A DNA stretch of 22,253 nt from an uncultured Collinsella sp. GTDB lineage: Bacteria > Actinomycetota > Coriobacteriia > Coriobacteriales > Coriobacteriaceae. The translations under genes were made by a program, and so were the position numbers. Where the stretch lies: positions 1-22,253 of the forward strand of contig UQNB01000029.1 of NCBI GenBank assembly GCA_900542235.1. The letters are read 5' to 3'. Positions within the stretch are counted from its first letter, which is position 1. Each line of letters starts with the position of its first letter. This document shows positions 14,110 to 20,766 of the stretch, in pieces. Below the pieces are notes generated by a model. It was not told where the DNA came from, did no database searches, and saw nothing but the letters and a program-made list of their open reading frames with translations.

Positions 14110-14910
14110 CTACGGACGCTGGCCCATGCCACCCTCGAGGGTGACGGTCTCGCCGTTCATATACTTAAAGTCGGGACCGCAGAGCTGAACGACAACGCGG
14201 CCGATTTCCTTCTCGACGTCGCCGTAGTGACCCGCCGGCGGCATGTGAACGTTGGCCTTGAACGCCTCGGGATAGGCATCCTGGAAGTTCTCGAGCGCAG
14301 CGGTCCAAGCAAGCGGACAAACGATGTTGACGTTGATGCCGTCCTTGCCCCACTCGTTGGCAGCGACGCGGGTCAGGCCGCGGATGCCCTCCTTGGCGGC
14401 AGCATAGCTGCACTGGCCATAGTTGCCAAACAGGCCGGCGCCCGAAGCAAAGTTGACCACGGAGCCCTTGGTCTCCTTCAGGTGCGGATAGGCCTTCTGC
14501 ATGTACAGATAGGTGGCATACAGACCGGAGTAGATGGCCAGGTTGAACTGGTCCATGGTGTGATCGGCGATGGTCACGCCCGAGGCGCTGGCCTGAGCAT
14601 TGTTGACGACGGCGTCGATGCGGCCGAACTCCTCAATGGCCTTGTCGATGACGTTCTGGACGACGGCTTCGTTGTCCTGACCAGCCGAGACATCGGCCTG
14701 AACAGGCAGAACCTTAACGCCGTACTCAGCCTCGAGAGACTCCTTGGCAGCCTCGAGCTTGGCAACGTTGCGGCCGGTAATGACGAGGTTTGCGCCCTCC
14801 TTGGCAAAAGCGATATCGATGCCGTAGCCGATGGAGCCAGCGGAGCCGTCCTTAAGCGTAGCCTTGCCGCCGCCGGTGATAATCACGGTCTTGCCAGTGA
14901 AAAGTCCCAT
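14110..14910 (-). CDS. SDR-family dehydrogenase, probable 12-alpha-hydroxysteroid dehydrogenase
   Basis: A 266-residue short-chain dehydrogenase. The cofactor site is TGGGKATLKDGSAGSIGYG (12-30), an unusually long glycine loop. Arg47 after the second strand (TGRN) favours NADP(H). The catalytic triad is Ser156, Tyr169 and Lys173 (YAAAK), and NNAQ (103-106) replaces the common NNAG. From memory, the segments NNAQASASG, IYSGLYAT, NFASGAGLFGN, GQCSYAAAKEGIRGL and the C-terminus TLEGGMGQRP match the NADP-dependent 12-alpha-HSDH of Clostridium sp. ATCC 29733, which oxidises the 12-alpha-hydroxyl of cholate. That enzyme lacks about seven residues present here in the glycine loop. The ATG at 14910 has AAAGGA about 8 nt upstream. 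The gene is single, divergent from the coiled-coil gene. Substrate assignment is inference; another SDR activity remains possible. Confidence 0.88.
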   Translation of the reverse strand: MGLFTGKTVIITGGGKATLKDGSAGSIGYGIDIAFAKEGANLVITGRNVAKLEAAKESLEAEYGVKVLPVQADVSAGQDNEAVVQNVIDKAIEEFGRIDAVVNNAQASASGVTIADHTMDQFNLAIYSGLYATYLYMQKAYPHLKETKGSVVNFASGAGLFGNYGQCSYAAAKEGIRGLTRVAANEWGKDGINVNIVCPLAWTAALENFQDAYPEAFKANVHMPPAGHYGDVEKEIGRVVVQLCGPDFKYMNGETVTLEGGMGQRP

Positions 14911-15205
14911 AAGAAAGTCCTTTCAAATCACGACGGGCACGCCCGCCGACTGCGCGCACCCAAATTCACGCGCCAAAAGCTGACATGTAACTTTAACGTG
15001 TTCAAGTGAAAAATAAAGGCTGCAGCAGGCGAACGGCACAACGTCATTCGGCGAAGGGGATGTCAAGCACAAACTGAATAAGAAGGCCGAATTTTTGTCA
15101 GCCAAACGAGCCATCGAACACGTTTTGAAACTTTGCTGCAGCGCGCGGGATGTCGGCGCGAGACTTTATCATAGGGTGACAAACAACGATGAGGAGCACA
15201 TGCCT
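14911..15205. other. Divergent intergenic region between dehydrogenase and coiled-coil genes
   Basis: It holds the 17-mer hairpin at 14931-14947 near the dehydrogenase start. An AT-richer middle (14985-15100) probably contains both promoters. TTGAAC with a TACATG-like -10 on the minus strand and TATCAT near 15166 on the plus strand are weak candidates only. CTGCAGC occurs twice (near 15019 and 15134). No gene seen. Confidence 0.4.
14931..14947 (-). promoter_or_regulatory. Leader hairpin/operator 17-mer, copy 2
   Basis: Identical to the 17-mer at 9158-9174, with palindrome CGGGC-AC-GCCCG. Here it is 21 nt before the dehydrogenase ATG, almost the same distance as in the dipeptidase leader, which suggests a shared role in expression of the two genes. 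Confidence 0.5.
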
Positions 15206-16969
15206 ATGACAGACGAGCTGGACCCCCAGACTCAACAGCATATTGATGATTCCGCAGACGTCACTGCAGATGCCGACGCTGTGACCTGCGATGATATTGA
15301 CCTCGACGACCCCATCTTAGACGAAAGCGCTACGGCGGAAACCCCTGGCGCCGAAGATGCAGACGAGCAAAACGACGATGCGCCCGCTCAGGACGACCGC
15401 CCCGTACAGGATGCTGCTCCGCAAGCTGCGGGCCCTATCGAGGTTTCTTCGGAAGAAGAGCTCGACGCCGTCATGGACTCCATGATGGATGCCGTCAAAG
15501 CGATGAAGGACGCCGTGGCCGACGCTGACGTTGACGCCGAGGAAGAGGAGGCCGCCGAGGCAGCCTCGACCTTCGTACCCGGCGAGACTCCGGTTGCCGA
15601 CCAGGGCAGCACCATGCCCTCGTTTCTGCAGCTCGAGCATCCCACGATTGGCACCGATGCGGTCGACCCGCACGCAGCAGGCTTTTCTGTGATCGAAGGC
15701 GGTACCGGCAATATCGCCGTGCCGCAGACTGCCGATGCGGACGCTGCCGACACCGCTCGCCCGACCGCCCCGCACTCCTCCGCCGCGAGCCGCGATCTGG
15801 GGACCGCTGTCTCGAACACTGCGAACGCCGTGGGCACCTTTATCGCCCAGGGCGCCTCGGCCATGCGCGAGATGAACGCCGCGAAAAAGGCATTTGCCGA
15901 TGCCCGCGCCCACCTGGCCGAACTTGAGCAGCGCATTGCCGATCAGGCCGAGGAACTCGAGACGCGCCAGGATATCGCAGGCCGCTACGACCAGATCGTC
16001 GCCGACCAGCGCCAGGCGATTGCCACGGCCCAAAAGACTGCAGCGGCCGCCGAGATTGATCGTGATGCCCACGCCTCCAAAGCGACAGAGCTCAAGGGTC
16101 AGCTCGAACAAATGAAGACAGAGGATGACGCGACTGAGCTCCGTCTGAAGGCCGCGCTCGACGCCGTGGAGGCCCGCGAGGCGAGCTCACGCGAGACCGG
16201 CAACCGCCTCGTTCGACGTCTTGAGGATTCCAAGCGCATCCGCGACAAGGTGAAGGCAGAGCGAGACGCCGGCATTGCCGCCGCACAACAAACCGTCGAC
16301 GCCACGCGCGCCCAGCTCGAGACGCTGCGTCATGAGTATGCCGAGCTGCAACGCAATCCCTCGGCAAATCCCGCCAACTATACGGTGCGCACCAGCGAGC
16401 TCTCGATGCAGATTTCCGACACGGCAGATGCCCTGCGTAAAGCCGAAGAAGATGTCCCGCGCATCACCGCCGACCTTGAGCACTCGCTTGCCGCAGCCGA
16501 GCAGGCCGTCGAGCAGGCTCAAGCCCCTATCGCCGACGCAAAACGCGCGCACCAAGCCGTGACGACCGAAGCCGATGCCGCGCGCGACGAGCTGCAGACG
16601 GCGAAGACCGCCGCCGCGACTCGTCAGCGCGAACTGCGCGAGAAGATCGCCGCGGAGGACAAGGCACGCCGCGAGCAGGAGCAGACCATCGCCAACGCCC
16701 AAGCAGATGTCGCACATGCACAGTCGATCATCGAACAGGCGACCGAGGTGCACGACCACCCAGAGATCACTGAGTCGCTTGCAGGATCCTTGGCCCGAGA
16801 CAAAGCCGAACACGCCGAGACCGAGCGAGAAGTAGCCCAGCTCGAGGCCACCGAGGACGCGGTGCGCGAACGTACCCGCGACTCACGCATCAAATTCACC
16901 GGCGCCATCGTCTGCATCGTCGCCGTAATTCTAGCGATCATCCTGGTCTGGCTCTTCGCGAGCAAGTAA
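15206..16969 (+). CDS. Large acidic coiled-coil protein with C-terminal membrane anchor, function unknown
   Basis: I do not recognise this gene. It encodes about 587 residues in three parts. Residues 1 to about 190 are strongly acidic and Ala/Asp/Glu-rich, and probably disordered. From about 220 to 555 a long Ala/Glu/Gln/Arg-rich coiled coil runs with a break near 385-395 (NPSANPANY). A single membrane helix, FTGAIVCIVAVILAIILVWL, is preceded by RDSRIK and followed by only FASK. With no signal peptide, this predicts a tail-anchored protein with the coil in the cytoplasm. GAGGAG at 15191-15196 is 9 nt before the ATG at 15206 and only 3 nt before an ATG at 15200, so 15206 is preferred. It may be a membrane scaffold or envelope-organising protein; that is a guess from shape alone. 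It is transcribed away from the dehydrogenase. Confidence 0.85.
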   Translation: MTDELDPQTQQHIDDSADVTADADAVTCDDIDLDDPILDESATAETPGAEDADEQNDDAPAQDDRPVQDAAPQAAGPIEVSSEEELDAVMDSMMDAVKAMKDAVADADVDAEEEEAAEAASTFVPGETPVADQGSTMPSFLQLEHPTIGTDAVDPHAAGFSVIEGGTGNIAVPQTADADAADTARPTAPHSSAASRDLGTAVSNTANAVGTFIAQGASAMREMNAAKKAFADARAHLAELEQRIADQAEELETRQDIAGRYDQIVADQRQAIATAQKTAAAAEIDRDAHASKATELKGQLEQMKTEDDATELRLKAALDAVEAREASSRETGNRLVRRLEDSKRIRDKVKAERDAGIAAAQQTVDATRAQLETLRHEYAELQRNPSANPANYTVRTSELSMQISDTADALRKAEEDVPRITADLEHSLAAAEQAVEQAQAPIADAKRAHQAVTTEADAARDELQTAKTAAATRQRELREKIAAEDKARREQEQTIANAQADVAHAQSIIEQATEVHDHPEITESLAGSLARDKAEHAETEREVAQLEATEDAVRERTRDSRIKFTGAIVCIVAVILAIILVWLFASK

Positions 16970-16996
16970 ACCAGTTGCCAAAAAACGTTCAACGCA

Positions 16997-17061
16997 GTTG
17001 CGGTGAGATAGTTCCTGTTTAGTCCTCAATAAGGCCAATTCAAGAACTATCTCACCGCAAC
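16997..17061. repeat. Inverted-repeat element with 29-nt loop, copy B
   Basis: A perfect 18-bp inverted repeat, GTTGCGGTGAGATAGTTC (16997-17014) and its complement (17044-17061), encloses 29 nt, the same loop length as copy A. The loop also begins CTGTTT and ends GCCAATTCAA, with a small inner CCT/AGG pairing. The arm shares TTGCGGTG and ATAG with copy A, while five arm positions differ with matching changes on the other side. It begins 27 nt past the coiled-coil gene stop. Confidence 0.8.
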
Positions 17062-17114
17062 CTATTTAGATCGACGCAAGGCAACCTATCCCTCTTGCAC
17101 CAATCTCTTGACAT

Positions 17115-17164
17115 AAGGACTGTCCCCAAGTGCCGACACAAAAGGAACGTCCCCAAGTGCCAAC
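17115..17164. repeat. Two-unit 25-nt intergenic repeat, locus 2
   Basis: Units at 17115-17139 and 17140-17164 correspond one to one and in order to those at 752-801. Both here contain GTCCCCAAGTGCC. The pair directly abuts the three-hairpin element at 17166. Confidence 0.7.
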
Positions 17165-17165
17165 A

Positions 17166-17338
17166 AAGGCGACGCCGATGCCTTGGCAAAGTCAGCGAAA
17201 ACCCGCCAGAGCGAGCAAGGTGCCTTGAAACGAGGCGGCATTGACCTTCTGGTCATGCCGCCGAAGTTGAAAGGCAGATTGCCGCGCTGGCGGGTTTGCA
17301 GCGTCGACCGGTTACGCGGTTTGGTAAAACCGCGTAAC
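17166..17338 (-). repeat. Three-hairpin 173-nt structured element, copy 2
   Basis: Same order of parts as 13935-14108: the 12-bp hairpin (17311-17322 with 17327-17338) is identical; the outer stem (17279-17297 with 17199-17218) reads AAACCC/GGGTTT where copy 1 reads GCGGTC/GACCGC; and the inner hairpin GGCGGCAT-T-GACC-TTCT-GGTC-ATGCCGCC is at 17234-17262. Its first base on the minus strand is the last base of the tyrS stop codon. The inner hairpin has a weaker T-run than in copy 1. Confidence 0.8.
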
Positions 17339-18549
17339 TAAATAAGCTTGAAGCCCTTGCGCTTGCCTACGGAGAGGGTGTCGCCCAGCTTGAGGGCGCT
17401 CGGGTCGATGTTGTAGCTCTTGGGAGCCACAGCCTTGCCGTTGATCTTGACGCCGCCGCCGTCGATGTCGCGGCGGGCCTGACCGGCGCTGGCCGAAAGG
17501 CCCAGGTCCTTGAGCAGGCCGGCGAGGTAAATCTGGCCCTCGTCGTTGACGGTCAGCTCAACGTGCTTCTCGGGGAAGTCGGCGAGCTGGCCCTCCTTGA
17601 ACACACGGTCGAACTCGGCCTGGGCCTCGTCGCCGGCGCCGGCGCCGTGGTAGGTATCGCACAGGTCGCGGCCCAGAGCGCGCTTGAGCTCGTAGGGGTC
17701 GGCGGAACCGTCGGCCAGGGCGGCGTCGATCTTGTCGACCTCGGCCGGGGCGAGCGAGCTGGCCAGACGATAGTACTTGCCGATCATCTCGTCGGGGATG
17801 GACATGGTCTTGCCGAACATATCCTTGGGAGCATCGGTCAGGCCGATGTAGTTGCCATAGGACTTGGACATCTTGCGCACGCCGTCGGTACCCTCGAGCA
17901 GCGGCATGGTGAGCGCAATCTGCGGCTCCATGCCCATCTTCTCCATGAGCTCGCGGCCGGCGAGCAGGTTGAAGAGCTGGTCGGTGCCGCCCATCTCGAC
18001 GTCGGCCTTAATCTGAACGGAGTCGAAGGCCTGCATCACGGGGTACAGGAACTCGTGCAGGGCAATCGGCGTCTGAGACTGGTAGCGCTTGGAAAAGTCG
18101 TCGCGCTCGAGGATACGGGCGACAGTGAACTTGGAGCACACCTGCAAAAGACCGGCCAGGTCCATCGAAAGGATCCAGTCGCCGTTGTGCACGATGGTGG
18201 TCTTCTCGGGGTCCAGGATCTTCATGGCCTGGCTCACGTAGGTCTCGGCGTTAGCCTCGATCTGCTCCTGCGAAAGCTGCGGGCGGGTGGTATTCTTGCC
18301 CGAGGGGTCGCCGATCAGCGCGGTACCGTTGCCGATGATGAGGGTGACGTTGTGGCCCAGGTCCTGGAACTGACGCATCTTGCGCAGGGGCACGGCATGG
18401 CCCAGGTGCAGATCGGGGCTGGTGGGATCGACGCCGAGCTTGATGTTGAGGGGCTCGCCCTTCTCAAGTTTCTTGCGAAGGTCGGCCTCGGGGACGATTT
18501 GCGCTGCACCCGAGGTGATGATACGCATTTGCTCGTCAACAGACAGCAT
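17338..18549 (-). CDS. tyrS: Tyrosyl-tRNA synthetase, TyrZ-type
   Basis: A 403-residue class I synthetase that charges tRNA-Tyr. The signature motifs are HLGH (48-51) in DPTSPDLHLGH and KMSKS (226-230) in VRKMSKSYGNYIGL, the form seen in the TyrZ branch. The tyrosine pocket includes ALHEFLYPVMQAFDS and MGGTDQLFN. A C-terminal S4 RNA-binding domain (about 338-403) ends in VGKRKGFKLI. The ATG at 18549 has AAAGGAGG 7 nt upstream. A 96-nt gap separates it from the U32 gene upstream on the same strand, with no terminator seen, so read-through is possible. No T-box was recognised in that short gap. The three-hairpin element starts at its stop codon. Confidence 0.96.
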   Translation of the reverse strand: MLSVDEQMRIITSGAAQIVPEADLRKKLEKGEPLNIKLGVDPTSPDLHLGHAVPLRKMRQFQDLGHNVTLIIGNGTALIGDPSGKNTTRPQLSQEQIEANAETYVSQAMKILDPEKTTIVHNGDWILSMDLAGLLQVCSKFTVARILERDDFSKRYQSQTPIALHEFLYPVMQAFDSVQIKADVEMGGTDQLFNLLAGRELMEKMGMEPQIALTMPLLEGTDGVRKMSKSYGNYIGLTDAPKDMFGKTMSIPDEMIGKYYRLASSLAPAEVDKIDAALADGSADPYELKRALGRDLCDTYHGAGAGDEAQAEFDRVFKEGQLADFPEKHVELTVNDEGQIYLAGLLKDLGLSASAGQARRDIDGGGVKINGKAVAPKSYNIDPSALKLGDTLSVGKRKGFKLI

Positions 18550-18645
18550 TGGGTATCCTCCTTTTGCTATAGCACCCTCACCGGATACGGCGGTGCTGGA
18601 AGTTCATAAACTCTCATATGATAACAAACTGACGCGACGCGGCAC

Positions 18646-20604
18646 CTACGACAGGAAAATCCTCGTCCTGCCGCATGCGTCAATGGCAACTGGCAAACGT
18701 GTACCGTCACGCTCGACCAGATAGCGTACCTGCCGACGGCGCAAGCAGTCGCGGCAACGGACCTGTCCCGTCGCATCGGTAGCGCAGACGCCCTCGGCGG
18801 TCAGCAGGCAGTGCTCGCACACCATAAGCTCGGGACGGTCGGCGTCGACCGGACCCCAGACGCCGGGTTCAGCAGCCAGTTCGGCAATACGCTCCGCATC
18901 ATTGCCGAGCAACTCGGCCGACAAGTACACCCACCCCGCCCCGAGTCCGCGCAGCCAGGTAAGCGTGACCCGATTCGCGCAGAACACCGGCGCCGCCACG
19001 TCAAACGCCACGCCCAGCTCACGCGCCATCGCCACCTGTCCCAGGTTGCGGCAGACGACGCGCCCGGCACGCTGCATCAGCGAGCGGATCCGGTCAGCGT
19101 CACCCGTGCGGCACACCTCGTCCAGCACCACAACGGCGTCGGACAAATCAAGTTCTCCGCGCGGGTCGGCATCCATCAGCTGCCAAGCAAAAACCATGCG
19201 AGCGGGAACCGCGCGCTCCACCAACTCCGTCGACGCACCGCCATCCACCGCAGCGCCCTCAAAGGGCAGCACCTCAACGGCACGCGCAACGGGCGCAATC
19301 GCATCCGCCTCGGCCCGCATGCGCTCCAACACCGCCGCCGTCTGATCCAACACGCCGGCGCTGCGAATCAGATAGACCTCGCAGCCCGCGTCCACCTTAC
19401 GTTTGCAATGCACGACGATGCGCTCCCCCGCAGCGGCATCCACGGGGCAAGGCACCTGTGGCCAGCGCTTGGGCACATCGGGACGCGCGTCGGCACCCGG
19501 GTAAAATCGGATTTCGAGCGTATCGCCCGCCGCCACGGCGGCATCAAGCTCAACCGTCACCTCTTCGTGACCCACCGCCACCAAGTGGCCCACGCGCACG
19601 CCCTGGTTGATCGCGCGCTCAAAGCTCATGAGCTCGGCACCCGAACGACCCCGCAGGTACGCATCGGTAAACCCACGGTTAAACGACCTTCCCAGCTCGC
19701 GTTCAAGCTCTTCCACGGCACCGGAGTCCCGCGCGCCGTCGCACAGCATATCGAGTGCCCGACGCCACACCCTCACCACGTTGAATACGTAATCGGGATT
19801 CTTCATGCGTCCCTCGATCTTGAGCGATGCCACGCCGGTGGCAACAAGCTCGGGCAGGTGCGCGATACCCAGATAGTCACGCGGACAAAGCAGGCGGTCT
19901 CCCTCGACGACAACAACACTCTGCCCCGCCTCGTCCACTAGGTCGTACGCCAGACGGCACGGCTGCGTGCAGTCGCCGCGCATCGCCGAGCGCCCACGCC
20001 GCAAGGCCGAGAACTCGCACGCCCCCGAATAGCCGATGCAAATCGCACCGTGGCAGAATACCTCGATGGGCACGCCCGTGGCACATAGCGCCGCAATCTC
20101 GTCGACCGTCAGCTCGCGTGCCGTCGTCACGCGCTCGACCCCCAGCTCATCGGCGGCAAGCCGCACGGCACCCTCGCTATGAGCGCCCGCCTGCGTGGAC
20201 AGGTGAATCTCGACCCCGGGAATCGCCGCGCGCAGCGCGCAGGCCAACCCGGCATCGGCGACAATCAGAGCATCGGCGCCCAGCTCCAGCGCATGAGCTC
20301 CCAACGCCACCGCGTCGGACAACTCATCGTCAAACACGAACACGTTGAGCGTTACGTACACACGCACGCCATGGGCATGCGCCACGGCGCAGCCGCGCGC
20401 AAACTCGTTATCCGTAAAGCCATGGGCGCTCACACGGGCGTTAAAGCCGCCCAACCCCGCATAGATGGCATCGGCGCCCGCGGCGATGGCCGCAAGCATC
20501 TGGTCGAGTCCGCCCGCCGGCGCCAGCAACTCGGGCAGCGCCGCACCGGCAGCATCCAATCCAGTCTCGTATTGTCCGCTCGGCCCCATCGCCCGAATCG
20601 CCAT
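18646..20604 (-). CDS. U32-family protein, probable RNA hydroxylation factor
   Basis: A 652-residue protein of the U32 'peptidase' family. Characterised relatives are not mainly proteases: TrhP (YegQ) hydroxylates U34 in tRNA and RlhA hydroxylates 23S rRNA C2501, both using an Fe-S-type Cys cluster. The signature EVFCHGAICIGYSGAC (181-196) is exact, and the four cysteines Cys189, Cys196, Cys212 and Cys216 have the expected spacing. An N-terminal TIM-barrel-like part begins LLAPAGGLDQMLAAIAAGAD. The C-terminal extension contains a second cysteine group (CEHCLLTAEGVC, CRDC) that may bind metal. The ATG at 20604 has AAGGAG 7 nt upstream and is preferred over an in-frame start at 20631. Long members like this occur alone, without the TrhO partner. 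It is divergent from the penicillin-binding protein gene. Confidence 0.9.
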   Translation of the reverse strand: MAIRAMGPSGQYETGLDAAGAALPELLAPAGGLDQMLAAIAAGADAIYAGLGGFNARVSAHGFTDNEFARGCAVAHAHGVRVYVTLNVFVFDDELSDAVALGAHALELGADALIVADAGLACALRAAIPGVEIHLSTQAGAHSEGAVRLAADELGVERVTTARELTVDEIAALCATGVPIEVFCHGAICIGYSGACEFSALRRGRSAMRGDCTQPCRLAYDLVDEAGQSVVVVEGDRLLCPRDYLGIAHLPELVATGVASLKIEGRMKNPDYVFNVVRVWRRALDMLCDGARDSGAVEELERELGRSFNRGFTDAYLRGRSGAELMSFERAINQGVRVGHLVAVGHEEVTVELDAAVAAGDTLEIRFYPGADARPDVPKRWPQVPCPVDAAAGERIVVHCKRKVDAGCEVYLIRSAGVLDQTAAVLERMRAEADAIAPVARAVEVLPFEGAAVDGGASTELVERAVPARMVFAWQLMDADPRGELDLSDAVVVLDEVCRTGDADRIRSLMQRAGRVVCRNLGQVAMARELGVAFDVAAPVFCANRVTLTWLRGLGAGWVYLSAELLGNDAERIAELAAEPGVWGPVDADRPELMVCEHCLLTAEGVCATDATGQVRCRDCLRRRQVRYLVERDGTRLPVAIDACGRTRIFLS

Positions 20605-20766
20605 CGACAAACTCCTTACCAAGGTATGCATTCACTCTGAAAAATGCCGTCTTCCAGCATACACGAGGCCTCGCGCGCCCCGTTTGGTTTATCGTGTAAT
20701 AACTTATGTCCATCCTGCCCCGACGGCACATCCACCGTCCGGCACGACATACCTGGAGGTCAATAT
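20605..20766. promoter_or_regulatory. Divergent promoter region of U32 and penicillin-binding protein genes
   Basis: The 162-nt gap must contain both promoters. TATGCT on the minus strand (near 20655) and TAATAA/TTATG on the plus strand (near 20695-20708) are weak -10 candidates with no clear -35. The plus-strand ribosome site GGAGG is at about 20754-20758, 8 nt before the ATG. Confidence 0.4.

Larger units (their letters stand above)
16970..17165. other. Repeat-rich intergenic region between convergent genes
   Basis: No gene seen. The 368-nt gap between the coiled-coil gene and tyrS consists largely of three repeat families in a row: the inverted repeat at 16997-17061, the 25-nt unit pair at 17115-17164, and the three-hairpin element at 17166-17338. 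Only about 50 nt (17062-17114) is unexplained. Confidence 0.6.

Noticed and set aside
18550..18645. Possible T-box leader before tyrS
   Set aside because: The gap is only 96 nt and shows neither a terminator nor a recognisable T-box sequence.
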